A stretch of DNA of 25,598 nucleotides from JBBKWG01 sp037968835 (GTDB lineage: Bacteria; Pseudomonadota; Alphaproteobacteria; Rhodobacterales; Rhodobacteraceae). The notes below the pieces were generated by a model, which did no database searches, was not told the origin of the DNA, and saw only the letters and a program-made list of their open reading frames with translations. The stretch covers positions 1-25,598 of the forward strand of contig JBBKWG010000033.1 of assembly GCA_037968835.1 (NCBI GenBank), written 5' to 3'. Positions 16,474 to 24,627 of this stretch are shown here, in pieces. A program made the translations under genes and the position numbers. Position 1 is the first letter of the stretch, and each line of letters begins with the position of its first letter.

Positions 16474-17709
16474 TCAAGGCTGATGCGACTGCGGTCGGTC
16501 GAGCGCGATGTGTCGGGCGGTGACGGCCAATGCGATCAGTGCGACGACGCCAACGACAGCATAGACGCCGAGAATCGCGCGAATGTCGTCGTGGATCAGT
16601 GTGCCGGTGGCGCTGGTCGTCCCTGCGGCAAGCGCCAGCGAAGCGGCGAAGGTCAGGCGCGCGGCAAGGCTTCGGAGCGACAGGTATGTGGCGCGGCTTT
16701 CGCGGCTGAGTTCGGGCTGGATTCGCGCCAGCACGAACGGGCGTGACAGCGAATCCGGCACCATCCGCAAGAACAGGATCGCGATAGCAGCGGCGCTGCT
16801 GGTCAAGGCCAGAACGGCGATCAGACCGATCTGAATTGCGAATGCCACCAGCAGAATGCCGACAAGTCCAAGGCGGCGGCGCAGGCGCGGCGCGGCAAGC
16901 GACGTTGCCACCGATATAAGCATCATCGCCGTCGTGACCGCACCGCTGACAAGGGGCGCATCGCCAGCCAGTCCGATGCCGTCGAGGGCTTCGAGGATAA
17001 AGGGCTGACCAAAGACGAAGGGCAGATGGCTGAACCCGTACATCAGAACGCCAAGCACCATCAGCCAGATGAGAACGGGTTCGCTGAGGGCACCTTTCAG
17101 CGACGCGAGCCGCGCCCATTCGCCACCCTGGGGCATGTCCGCGAACGTGCGCTTCGGCTCCGTCAGGGCGAGAGCGACGAGCGTGGCTGCGCCAAAAGCA
17201 AGCGCGGTGCCGAGGAAGGGCAGCGTAAAGCTGATCTGGGCAAGCGCGCCGCCGGTGACCGCCGAGGCCGCGAGTGCCGCGAACGAGAACCGCCATGCCC
17301 GCAATTCCTGCGCCTCGACCTCGTCAGCGCGACCGGCGTCCGCGAGCGATTCATAAAGGATTGCACTGTCGGTGCCCGAAGCGAAAGCCGCGCTTGCGCC
17401 CAGGCAAATCTGGGCCAGCGCGAAGACCGCGAACCCGGCGCCGAACGTCAGCAACGCACCCGCGACAACACCCGCAACACCCGCCGCGACAAGGGTGATC
17501 CGGCGGCCCCAGCGGTCCGACATATAGCCCGACGGGACTTCGAGGATGGTCGAGGAAAGGTCGTAGACCGCGTAGAGCAGGATCGCCTCAGCCGGTGTCA
17601 ATTCCTGCTGGAAGAACAGGAACCAGACCGCCTGATAGAAGATCAGGTTCTGAAAAAACTTGAACCAGGGATAAAGCGCGATGGTGCGGTTGGCGTCCGT
17701 GGCAGCCAT
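16474..17709 (-). CDS. MFS transporter
   Basis: 411 residues with the hydrophobicity of 12 membrane helices. The MFS signature between helices 2 and 3 is clear (SGYMSDRWGRRITLVAAG, about 60-77), after YDLSSTILEVPSGY. Its ATG directly abuts the TGA of the preceding gene with no SD, so it is probably translated by coupling to that lipoprotein gene. The substrate is unknown; drug or metabolite efflux is possible. The C-terminal tail (ARHIALDRPQSHQP) is short and polar. Its 3' end faces the glycosyltransferase-like gene. Confidence 0.85.
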   Translation of the reverse strand: MAATDANRTIALYPWFKFFQNLIFYQAVWFLFFQQELTPAEAILLYAVYDLSSTILEVPSGYMSDRWGRRITLVAAGVAGVVAGALLTFGAGFAVFALAQICLGASAAFASGTDSAILYESLADAGRADEVEAQELRAWRFSFAALAASAVTGGALAQISFTLPFLGTALAFGAATLVALALTEPKRTFADMPQGGEWARLASLKGALSEPVLIWLMVLGVLMYGFSHLPFVFGQPFILEALDGIGLAGDAPLVSGAVTTAMMLISVATSLAAPRLRRRLGLVGILLVAFAIQIGLIAVLALTSSAAAIAILFLRMVPDSLSRPFVLARIQPELSRESRATYLSLRSLAARLTFAASLALAAGTTSATGTLIHDDIRAILGVYAVVGVVALIALAVTARHIALDRPQSHQP

Positions 17710-18342
17710 TCAATTGGCGATCGACGCTTCGAACTGGTCAACCGGCAACACCGGCGCGAGGATCGTGCGAAGTTCGCCCCGGCGCGGGTGGCCGGGGTTG
17801 GCGATGGTGAAACAGACGAAATCCTCGACCATGGCCGCCTGTTGTTCGTAACCGAACTCGGCGAATCGTTCGACCAGACCGGGTTGCGCGAAGTAGGGGT
17901 CTGCGATGCGCAGGCTTTCTGTCACGGCGCGTCCCGGTGTGTAGCCCGTCAACTCGCGATTCTGCCATTGCCAGACGTGGGCGAGTTCGTGGGCAAGGAT
18001 AAGCGCCTGCGGGAAGCGAAGGGTATGCGGCCAAGAGAGCGCCATGTCGCTGGAATAGATGTCGGACGTGAAATGGATGCGCTCGCCAAGTGCGAAGGCC
18101 TGTGGCGGCTGCGTGCCTCGTGGTTGGGGAACGCGGACACAGGCTTTTTCGGTGCCGCTCACCCGGGTGAGCGACGCGGGAACGGTGCGCATCGGCGGGA
18201 TGACGCCAAGGCCCTGAGCGATGCGCACGTTGGTCGTGTCCAGCGAGGGACCAAAGAGATCGGAGGCGAATGTGCGTTCGGCTGGCGTCAACGGGCGGGT
18301 GCAGGCGGCAAGCGCCAGAACGAGAAGGACTGCGAGTTTCAA
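17710..18342 (-). CDS. Putative zinc-metallopeptidase-like lipoprotein (HELAH)
   Basis: About 210 residues. The protein begins with a lipoprotein signal (MKLAVLLVLALAAC, lipid Cys14) if the TTG at 18340-18342 is used; GGGGAGGG lies 6 nt upstream of it, a strong SD that decides the start. The frame is open to 18375 but adds only a charged stretch that would block the signal. A gluzincin-type motif ILAHELAHVWQWQ (His118, Glu119, His122) is clear; a third zinc ligand cannot be assigned with confidence. It would act at the inner or outer membrane face. The MFS gene follows with no gap. The family is not recognised beyond this motif. Confidence 0.75.
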   Translation of the reverse strand: MKLAVLLVLALAACTRPLTPAERTFASDLFGPSLDTTNVRIAQGLGVIPPMRTVPASLTRVSGTEKACVRVPQPRGTQPPQAFALGERIHFTSDIYSSDMALSWPHTLRFPQALILAHELAHVWQWQNRELTGYTPGRAVTESLRIADPYFAQPGLVERFAEFGYEQQAAMVEDFVCFTIANPGHPRRGELRTILAPVLPVDQFEASIAN

Positions 18343-18432
18343 ATCGCGCCCTCCCCATTTATCCGCGCGACCCACGCCGACCCGAAGACCTGCACCACGC
18401 GCGCTCTGATGTGTGGGTATACCATTGGCGGA

Positions 18433-19419
18433 CTAGATCATCGACGGGACAACCAGGTCGGGCGGCCGGTGTCCATCGGCGAAGGTCTTGATATTGATGA
18501 TGACTTTCTCGCCCATCTCGATGCGCCCCTCGCGCGTCGCGGAACCCATATGGGGCAACAGGACGACGTTTTCCAGCGCCCGCAGACGCGGATTGATCTC
18601 GGCGCCTTTCTCGAACACGTCCAGTCCGGCGCCAGCAATCTCGCCTGTGCGCAACATCCGGGTCAGGGCATTCTCGTCGATGACCTCGCCGCGCGAGGTG
18701 TTCACGATGACGGCGGTCGGCTTCATCAACTTCAGGCGGCGGGCGTTCATTAGATGAAAGGTCGACGGCGTGTGCGGGCAGTTGATCGACAGGATATCGA
18801 CGCGCGACACCATCTGGTCGAGGCTTTCCCAGTAGGTCGCACCAAGCTCCTCTTCGATTTCGGGGCGCAGACGCTTGCGGTTGTGGTAGTGGATCTGCAT
18901 CCCGAACGCGGCGGCGCGACGCGCGACCGCCTGTCCGATGCGCCCCATCCCGAGGATTCCCAGCCGCCGTCCGCCGACGCGGCCGCCAAGAAACGCGGTC
19001 GGCGACCAGCCGCTCCAGTCGCCGCGCTGCATCACGGCAAGGCCCTCGGGGATGCGCCGGGTAACCGCGAGGATCAGCGCCAGCGTCATGTCCGCGGTAT
19101 CCTCGGTCAGCACGCCGGGTGTGTTGGTGACAAGGATGCCGCGCTGGCGGGCCGTGGCAATGTCGATATTGTCGACCCCTGCCCCGAAGTTCGCGATCAG
19201 TTTCAGGCGGTCGCCGGCCTGCCCCAGAAGGGCTGCGTCGATCTGGTCGGTAATCGTCGGGACGATCACGTCAGCCCCCCGCATCGCGGCGCCCAACGCC
19301 TCGCGCGACATCTGAGTATCGTCCTCTCTGAGCGTCACGTCGAACAGTTCCGCCATCCGGGTCTGAACCGGTTCGGGCAACCGTCGCGTGACGACAACAC
19401 TCAGACGCGGCTCTGACAT
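18433..19419 (-). CDS. D-2-hydroxyacid dehydrogenase (glyoxylate/hydroxypyruvate reductase type)
   Basis: 328 residues from ATG 19417-19419, with GAGGAG 6 nt upstream; the frame is open to 19470 but without support. The NAD(P)-binding GMGRIGQAVARR is at 158-169, catalytic Arg243 in NTSRGEVID, and His290 in LLPHMGSAT. The catalytic Glu usually seen in the segment DVFENEP is not there: the protein reads DVFEKGAEINP, with Gly at the expected position and a Glu two residues later. It may be a subfamily feature or change activity. The reaction is presumably NAD(P)H-dependent reduction of glyoxylate or hydroxypyruvate, in the cytoplasm. It diverges from the SH3 protein. Confidence 0.88.
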   Translation of the reverse strand: MSEPRLSVVVTRRLPEPVQTRMAELFDVTLREDDTQMSREALGAAMRGADVIVPTITDQIDAALLGQAGDRLKLIANFGAGVDNIDIATARQRGILVTNTPGVLTEDTADMTLALILAVTRRIPEGLAVMQRGDWSGWSPTAFLGGRVGGRRLGILGMGRIGQAVARRAAAFGMQIHYHNRKRLRPEIEEELGATYWESLDQMVSRVDILSINCPHTPSTFHLMNARRLKLMKPTAVIVNTSRGEVIDENALTRMLRTGEIAGAGLDVFEKGAEINPRLRALENVVLLPHMGSATREGRIEMGEKVIINIKTFADGHRPPDLVVPSMI

Positions 19420-19535
19420 GGGGGCTCCTCGGGGTCTTTTATATGGTAGCGGTTGTTGGCAAAGTGGCAATTAACCGGACGCGGCACAAGAGAAGCCTTG
19501 GCAAGAGGCTTGAACGCGAAAAGAGAACGGGCAGA

Positions 19536-20045
19536 ATGCGAATTGCGGGGCGGATAATCGGCATGGTTCTGGCGGCCTGTCTGGCGACAGGTGCGGCCAC
19601 CGACGCGGGCGCTGTCGAGCGTGGCGCGGTCACCAATCTGCCGTTGCCACGGTTCGTATCTCTGAAGGCCGACGAGACAAACGTGCGTCGCGGACCATCC
19701 CTCAGCCACCGCATCGACTGGGTATTCAAGCGCCGCAATATGCCGCTGGAAGTCACCGCCGAATATGGACACTGGCGCCGTGTGCAGGATCGCGACGGTC
19801 AGGGCGGGTGGGTGCATTATTCGCTGTTGTCCGGCGTGCGCCACGTGATCGTCGAGGCGGACCTGACGCCGCTCAGGGTAAAACCCGATCCGAATGCGCC
19901 GGTAAACGCCTATGCCGAGGCCGGTGTCATAGCGCGGCTTGGAAGCTGCGGGCTGGACTGGTGCCGGATCGTGGCGGACGGCAACAAGGGCTGGGTCGTC
20001 AAGAAGGGCCTGTGGGGCGTCGCACCGGAGGAAGTGCGGGAATAA
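19536..20045 (+). CDS. SH3-domain exported protein
   Basis: 169 residues from ATG 19536; the frame is open from 19443 but the earlier part is charged. A signal peptide (MRIAGRIIGMVLAACLATGAATDAGA) is followed by two bacterial SH3-like repeats (about 35-95 and 100-160). The first begins FVSLKADETNVRRGPSLSHR and has WRRVQDRDGQGGWVH; the second has DLTPLRVKPDPNAPV and WCRIVADGNKGWVVKKGLWG. Such domains bind cell-wall or other envelope partners. No enzyme domain is present. It diverges from the dehydrogenase and converges with the DUF1194 gene. The family (SH3_4-like) is assigned from the repeat pattern. Confidence 0.87.
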   Translation: MRIAGRIIGMVLAACLATGAATDAGAVERGAVTNLPLPRFVSLKADETNVRRGPSLSHRIDWVFKRRNMPLEVTAEYGHWRRVQDRDGQGGWVHYSLLSGVRHVIVEADLTPLRVKPDPNAPVNAYAEAGVIARLGSCGLDWCRIVADGNKGWVVKKGLWGVAPEEVRE

Positions 20046-20073
20046 AGTGCTGTAGCACGCGCATTCCGGCACA

Positions 20074-20089
20074 AATTCAAACTTGAATT
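20074..20089. repeat. A/T-rich palindrome between convergent genes
   Basis: AATTCAA and TTGAATT are perfect 7-bp arms around 2 bp, overlapping the stop codon of the DUF1194 gene at 20088-20090. A second small palindrome, GTGC-TGTA-GCAC, lies at 20047-20058. Neither is followed by a clear T-tract, so terminator function is doubtful. Confidence 0.4.
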
Positions 20090-20792
20090 ACCGTTCGGAT
20101 CTGGCGACCAGAGCGGGCGGGGCGAGTTCGCGCAGAAGTTTTTCTTTGATTGCCTGTGCGTAGTCGTCAAAACTTTCTGTCGCCATCGAAAAGGCATCGG
20201 GCCCAAAGATGATATCCGAACTGAAGTAGTCCCAGAGAAACGGACGCATCTTGCCGCCCACAACCAAGGCATTGACCGTTACGGAATCGAAGCGACGCGA
20301 GGCATAGACGTCCGGCGGCGCTATGCCGTCGTTGCTGTAACCATCGCTCGATACGTCGATGATCGAGCGGTCGCAGTCCGGGCCCTGGTCGAGCAGTGCG
20401 TAGGCAAACTCAAGCGCGGAACCGGTCCCGGTGCGTTGGCCATGTCCAATGCGATCGTGCTGAACGAGCGTGTCCGCGAAGACCTCAACATCCTCGGGAG
20501 TGCGAAGCAGCGTCCAGTCCTTTACCTTGGCCTGATGTGTCTTGCCGCTCCATTCAAAAGCAGTCATGGCCACCAGACCTCGCCGCGCAAGTATCGCCGA
20601 TTGGACTTCGGGATCGCGCAACGCTTCGGCTGTTCCGCCGAACTGGAGGCTGAATTCTCGGGGATCCATACTTTTGGACACATCCAGGGCCAGAACCAAT
20701 GCAATCTCGCAGCTATCTGCTGCTGCCGTGGCGTTTTGACCAAGTATGAGGATGACGCTGGAAAGTGCGACAGATGCAATTCGAGAAATCAT
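20088..20792 (-). CDS. DUF1194 VWA-like exported protein
   Basis: 234 residues with a signal peptide (MISRIASVALSSVILILGQNATAA). The mature part is a von Willebrand A-like fold with a MIDAS metal site: DVSKS (Asp37, Ser39, Ser41), TGTGSALEFA for the Thr, and SSDGYSND for the acidic residue. This matches DUF1194, a family common in alphaproteobacteria. VWA proteins of this kind bind partner proteins via the divalent metal; the partner is not known. It is convergent with the SH3 gene and its promoter must lie in the 271-bp gap toward the VOC gene. Confidence 0.9.
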   Translation of the reverse strand: MISRIASVALSSVILILGQNATAAADSCEIALVLALDVSKSMDPREFSLQFGGTAEALRDPEVQSAILARRGLVAMTAFEWSGKTHQAKVKDWTLLRTPEDVEVFADTLVQHDRIGHGQRTGTGSALEFAYALLDQGPDCDRSIIDVSSDGYSNDGIAPPDVYASRRFDSVTVNALVVGGKMRPFLWDYFSSDIIFGPDAFSMATESFDDYAQAIKEKLLRELAPPALVARSER

Positions 20793-20998
20793 TCAAACTT
20801 CCCTCACTGAAATGCAGAGATCTAAAGTACCGGAAGACATTCAGAGAGACCGCTACAGAAATGCAAATGCGATTCTCAGCTTTGCTCGTCCGGTAGGAAA
20901 AGCACGTTCCCGATCATATCACATTTCCCGACTGATTCCACTGGTCTGCTGTCGAATATGAAGAGCGACCAGTTGCGGACCACGGCCGAGTTATCTCC

Positions 20999-21029
20999 TT
21001 GACCTCAACCTGCCTTGAGGAATTACACC
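20999..21029 (+). promoter_or_regulatory. SoxR/MerR-like promoter upstream of VOC gene
   Basis: TTGACC (20999-21004) is a good -35 element. It overlaps an 18-bp inverted repeat CCTCAA-N6-TTGAGG (21003-21020), whose arms equal those of the SoxR box (CCTCAAGTTAACTTGAGG) as I recall it. A 19-bp spacer, typical of MerR-family promoters, leads to TACACC (21024-21029), a poor -10. The spacing, -35 overlap and arms support a SoxR-type or related activator. No soxR gene is in the window. Confidence 0.6.
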
Positions 21030-21063
21030 CGACCGACATTCAACCCGAACGGAGACCCCGAAC

Positions 21064-21447
21064 ATGCTAACCGCGCGACTGGAACACGTAAACATGACCG
21101 TATCCGACCCCAAGGCCACCGCGGCGTGGATCGAACGGGTTTTCGGCTGGAAAATCCGCTGGGAGGGGCCGGGAATGCAGACCGGCTATACCGTCCATAT
21201 CGGCGAAACCGACACCTATGTCGCGCTGTTCACTTATCCCGAAACGCCCGATCCGAAGAACGAAAGCTACAAGACCAAGGGCGGTCTGAATCATTGGGCA
21301 GTCGTGGTCGATGATCTGGATGCGGTCGAAGAACGCGTGAAGGCCGAGGGGTTCACGCCTGAGAAGCACGCGAGCTACGAGCCAGGGCGGCGGTTCTACT
21401 TCGATGACGCCGACGGGATCGAGGTGGAAGTGGTGCAATACGACTGA
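21064..21447 (+). CDS. VOC-superfamily (glyoxalase/bleomycin-resistance-like) protein
   Basis: 127 residues made of two beta-alpha-beta-beta-beta modules. Module one opens LEHVNMTVSDPKATAAWIERVFGWKIRWEG; module two opens LNHWAVVVDDLDAVEERVKAEGF and ends GIEVEVVQYD. Candidate metal ligands are His8, the His of NHWAV and the Glu of GIEVE. The substrate is unknown; relatives are isomerases, dioxygenases or drug-binding proteins. GGAG lies about 9 nt before the ATG. The SoxR-like promoter 40-60 bp upstream suggests induction by redox-active compounds, which would fit a detoxifying or sequestering role. That is inference. It stands alone and converges with dedA. Confidence 0.88.
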   Translation: MLTARLEHVNMTVSDPKATAAWIERVFGWKIRWEGPGMQTGYTVHIGETDTYVALFTYPETPDPKNESYKTKGGLNHWAVVVDDLDAVEERVKAEGFTPEKHASYEPGRRFYFDDADGIEVEVVQYD

Positions 21448-21541
21448 GCGGATGTCAGTTCACCCTGTTCTAAATACCTGCGCCCTCACGCCGCGCGCCG
21501 TTGTATGATCGGTGTGCAGCCTGAAGGCGTGGCACCTACCA

Positions 21542-22138
21542 TCAGGACAGGCGTTTTCGCACCTGGGTGAAGAGAAAGAGCCCCACAGCGATTGCGATGG
21601 TTGCAGCCGAGATAAATCCAGCCCAATTGCCGACAACATCGGTGAGTGCTTCAAGGTTCGTGCCGAACGCAAACCCGAGCGACACATAGATCGTGACCCA
21701 GATCGCTTCGCCCGCGGCGTCCCATATCGCAAAGCGCCACCACGCCAGACCGGTGGCGCCCGCGATCAGGTTGACCCACGGCCCAAGCGGCGCAACCAGC
21801 CATGTCGAGAAAAAGACGCCAAGCGGACCCCAGCGTTGAAGCGTCGTCCGGGCGCGCTCGATGATGGCGGCGCGGCCGGGATGCTGATTTAACGCCGCGA
21901 TCATTGCCGGACCGCCCATCCGACCGATCATGAAACCGGTTTGGTCACCACTGACGGCGGCGGCGAACGCGACCACCAGAACCTGCCACAGCACCAGATC
22001 TCCCGAACCGGCGAACGCGCCGCCCGCCAGCATGACGGCAAAGGTCGGGATCGGAAACATCAGACACGACAGAAACGCCGAGGCTGCGATGACCGTCAGG
22101 CCATAGGTCGAAACGAGGCCGAACAGCAGGTCGCTCAC
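21542..22138 (-). CDS. DedA/SNARE-associated family membrane protein
   Basis: 198 residues with about five hydrophobic stretches. DedA features are the N-terminal LSCLMFPIPTFAVMLAGGAF, GDQTGFMIGRMGG (about 64-76) and the PLGPWVNLIAGATGLAWWRF reentrant-type region. DedA proteins act in undecaprenyl-phosphate or phospholipid flipping and membrane homeostasis; which member this is cannot be told. Its start is GTG, and the GTGA overlap with the stop of the upstream small protein gene means the two are translationally coupled. Length is typical. Confidence 0.88.
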   Translation of the reverse strand: MSDLLFGLVSTYGLTVIAASAFLSCLMFPIPTFAVMLAGGAFAGSGDLVLWQVLVVAFAAAVSGDQTGFMIGRMGGPAMIAALNQHPGRAAIIERARTTLQRWGPLGVFFSTWLVAPLGPWVNLIAGATGLAWWRFAIWDAAGEAIWVTIYVSLGFAFGTNLEALTDVVGNWAGFISAATIAIAVGLFLFTQVRKRLS

Positions 22139-22485
22139 TCAAACGACTTTCGGTACTCGGCAATTGCGGCTGTCAGTTTCACAGCCAGTTCGTCAACGCT
22201 TTGGTTGGTGGATTTTGCGATCATATTCAACGTGATGCGGCGACCGGCCCCGTCGCGATCTACGGCAAGCGCCTCGGCCACGATATCCGGCGGCACCTGC
22301 CACGAGTGCGCGATATAACGCGGGGTCATCCAGCCTTCGGGTTGCTGATCGGCAATGGGCGGATGCGACCAAACCAGCGTCGCCACGGCAAGCCGGATGG
22401 CAAAGAACAGCGCCAGCGCGACTGCCAGGGCAAACGCGCTCGACAGGATGGGGTGTCGCCTGAAAAGCCATCGCAGACTGCTCAT
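22135..22485 (-). CDS. Hypothetical small membrane protein coupled to DedA
   Basis: 116 residues. A basic N-terminus (RWLFRRHP) and one membrane helix (about 13-36) precede a soluble domain: MTPRYIAHSWQVPPDIVAEALAVD, then ITLNMIAKSTNQSVDELAVKL. The domain looks helical and has a helix-turn-helix-like rhythm, but I do not recognise it. Start has AAGGAC 8 nt upstream. The 4-bp overlap with dedA suggests a joint function in the membrane. Confidence 0.78.
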   Translation of the reverse strand: MSSLRWLFRRHPILSSAFALAVALALFFAIRLAVATLVWSHPPIADQQPEGWMTPRYIAHSWQVPPDIVAEALAVDRDGAGRRITLNMIAKSTNQSVDELAVKLTAAIAEYRKSFE

Positions 22486-22590
22486 CGAAATTGTCCTTGC
22501 GCGGAACCGGTGAAATGCGGTCGAGAGGCAGGAAAACAGCGAACGTCGGCGTCAGCAATCAGGCCTTTGGTCGCAATGCCTCGCGGTTCG

Positions 22591-23379
22591 TCAAAGGTTC
22601 TCGGACTGCATCATCCCAAGGATATGGTAGCCGCCGTCGACGGCAATGATCTCGCCCGTCGTGCATTTGCCGTGATCCGAGCAGAGGTAAACCGCCGTCC
22701 CGCCAAGCGCCTCAAGCGTCGCGTTATGGCGCAACGGCGCGTTCATCTCGGTCGTCTTGAAGGTCTTGCGGGCACCGCCGATGGCAGCCCCGGCAAGCGT
22801 CTTCATCGGTCCGGGCGAGATCGCGTTGACGCGGATGCCCTCGGGTCCGAGGTCGTTTGCCAAGTAGCGAACCGCCGATTCCAGCGCCGCTTTCGCAACG
22901 CCCATGACGTTGTAATTCGGCTGGACCCGGTTCGAACCCATGTAGGTCAGCGTGACGATGGATCCGCCGTCGCTCATCAGTGGCCGGGCGCGGCGGGCGA
23001 CGTCGATCAGCGAATAGCAAGAGATCGTCAGCGAGTTCTTGAAGTTGTCGCGGCTGGTGTTGATGAACCGACCGGTCAGCTCGGATTTGTCCGAAAATGC
23101 GATCGAGTGGATCAGGAAATCGAGCTTGCCCCATTTGTCGGAGAGCATCGCAAAGGCCGCATCCATCGAGTCGTCGTCGGTCACGTCGACGTCGATCATG
23201 ATGTCGCTGCCGATGCTGGCCGCCAGCGGCTCGAGCCGCTTGCCGAACGCCTCGCCCTGATAGGTGAAAGCCTGTTCAGCGCCCTCGTCCGCCAGCCCCT
23301 TGGCAATACCCCAGGCGATGGAGTGGTCGTTCGCGACCCCCATGACCAGACCGCGTTTTCCGTCCATCAGTCCCGGCAT
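22591..23379 (-). CDS. fabI: FabI, enoyl-[acyl-carrier-protein] reductase (NADH)
   Basis: 262 residues from ATG 23377-23379; the frame is open to 23430 but FabI proteins begin with this (P/S)GLM-x-GKRGL. It has the short-chain dehydrogenase fold: GVANDHSIAWGIAK near 14-27 and the catalytic Tyr156 and Lys163 (YNVMGVAK), with Tyr146. It catalyses the last reduction in each fatty acid elongation cycle and is the target of triclosan-type inhibitors. It starts 4 bp after the fabB stop, so translation is coupled. It is the last gene of a fabA-fabB-fabI operon. Confidence 0.97.
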   Translation of the reverse strand: MPGLMDGKRGLVMGVANDHSIAWGIAKGLADEGAEQAFTYQGEAFGKRLEPLAASIGSDIMIDVDVTDDDSMDAAFAMLSDKWGKLDFLIHSIAFSDKSELTGRFINTSRDNFKNSLTISCYSLIDVARRARPLMSDGGSIVTLTYMGSNRVQPNYNVMGVAKAALESAVRYLANDLGPEGIRVNAISPGPMKTLAGAAIGGARKTFKTTEMNAPLRHNATLEALGGTAVYLCSDHGKCTTGEIIAVDGGYHILGMMQSENL

Positions 23380-23383
23380 GGTT

Positions 23384-24604
23384 TCATCCGTGATATTTGC
23401 TGAGCGCCAGCGTTGCGTTGGTGCCGCCAAATCCGAAGCTGTTGGAGATTACGGTGTCGAGGTCGGCGTCGCGGGTTTCGGTAACCACTTCTTCCGGGCG
23501 CAATGCCGGATCGAGCGTGGTCACGTTGATCGAAGGCGCGATAAAACCACCCTGCATCATCAGCATCGAATAGATCGCTTCCTGCACCCCGGTCGCGCCA
23601 AGGCTGTGGCCCGTCATCGACTTCGTGGCACTGACCGGCGGGTGGTCGTCACCAAAGACCCGGCGGATTGCTTCCATTTCGGTCACATCGCCAACCGGTG
23701 TCGAAGTGCCGTGCGCGTTGATGTAGTCCACCGTCCGGTCGCCCAGCGTCTCGATTGCCAACCGCATCGAGCGTTCGCCGCCCTCGCCCGACGGTGCCAC
23801 CATGTCGTAACCGTCCGAGGTCGCGCCGTAGCCGGTAACCTCGGCATAGATCTTGGCGCCGCGTGCCTTGGCGTGTTCCAGTTCCTCAAGCACCACCATG
23901 CCGCCGCCACCGGCGATCACGAATCCGTCGCGCGTCGCGTCATAGGCGCGGGCGGCGGTCTCGGGCGCGTCGTTGTACTTGCTGCTCATCGCGCCCATCG
24001 CGTCGAACAGACACGAAAGCGTCCAGTCCACTTCCTCGCCGCCTCCGGCGAAAACGATGTCCTGCTTGCCCATCTGGATCAGTTCGGTGCCGTTGCCGAT
24101 GCAATGCGCCGACGTCGAGCAGGCCGAGGTGATCGAATAGTTCACGCCCTTGATCTTGAACGGCGTCGCAAGGCACGCCGAAACCGTCGACGACATGCAG
24201 CGCGTCACCATGAACGGCCCCATGCGCTTGGGTGCGCCCTTGTTGATGACGGTGTCGAAGGCGGTGAAGAAGTTCGAAGTCGAAGGCCCGCCCGATCCGG
24301 CGATAAGGCCAGCGCGCGGGGTCGACATCTCGGCCTCGGTCAGACCGCTGTCGGCAACCGCCTGCTCCATTGCCAGATAGGCATAGGCCGCCGTCGGACC
24401 CATGAAGCGCAACTGGCGCTTGTCGATGTGATCCTCCAGCACGATGTCGGGCTTGCCGTGCACCTGGCTGCGAAACCCGTGCTTGGCGTATTCCGGCGCG
24501 AATGTAATTCCGGACTTCCCGGCGCGCAGGCTGGTTTCGACTTCGGCAACGGAATTGCCGATCGGTGAGATAATGCCCATTCCGGTGATGACGACGCGGC
24601 GCAT
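23384..24604 (-). CDS. fabB: FabB, beta-ketoacyl-ACP synthase I
   Basis: 406 residues from ATG 24602-24604, with AAGGGGG 7 nt upstream. It is a thiolase-fold condensing enzyme with Cys-His-His: Cys162 (SACSTSAHC), His298 (NAHGTST), His333 (KSMTGHSLGATG), and Lys328. The partner fabA confirms FabB rather than FabF. It elongates cis-3-decenoyl-ACP in the unsaturated fatty acid branch. The frame continues upstream to 24877 but overlaps fabA, so the shorter start is right. It lies between fabA (23 bp) and fabI (4 bp). Confidence 0.96.
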   Translation of the reverse strand: MRRVVITGMGIISPIGNSVAEVETSLRAGKSGITFAPEYAKHGFRSQVHGKPDIVLEDHIDKRQLRFMGPTAAYAYLAMEQAVADSGLTEAEMSTPRAGLIAGSGGPSTSNFFTAFDTVINKGAPKRMGPFMVTRCMSSTVSACLATPFKIKGVNYSITSACSTSAHCIGNGTELIQMGKQDIVFAGGGEEVDWTLSCLFDAMGAMSSKYNDAPETAARAYDATRDGFVIAGGGGMVVLEELEHAKARGAKIYAEVTGYGATSDGYDMVAPSGEGGERSMRLAIETLGDRTVDYINAHGTSTPVGDVTEMEAIRRVFGDDHPPVSATKSMTGHSLGATGVQEAIYSMLMMQGGFIAPSINVTTLDPALRPEEVVTETRDADLDTVISNSFGFGGTNATLALSKYHG

Positions 24605-24627
24605 AAGCGGCCCCCTTCTTGTTCCGA

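Noticed and set aside
17026..18753. A 575-codon open frame on the plus strand
   Set aside because: It runs antisense across an MFS gene, the peptidase and the dehydrogenase, all well supported on the minus strand.
22201..24568. Two long plus-strand frames across fabI and fabB
   Set aside because: Both are antisense to genes with full catalytic motifs.
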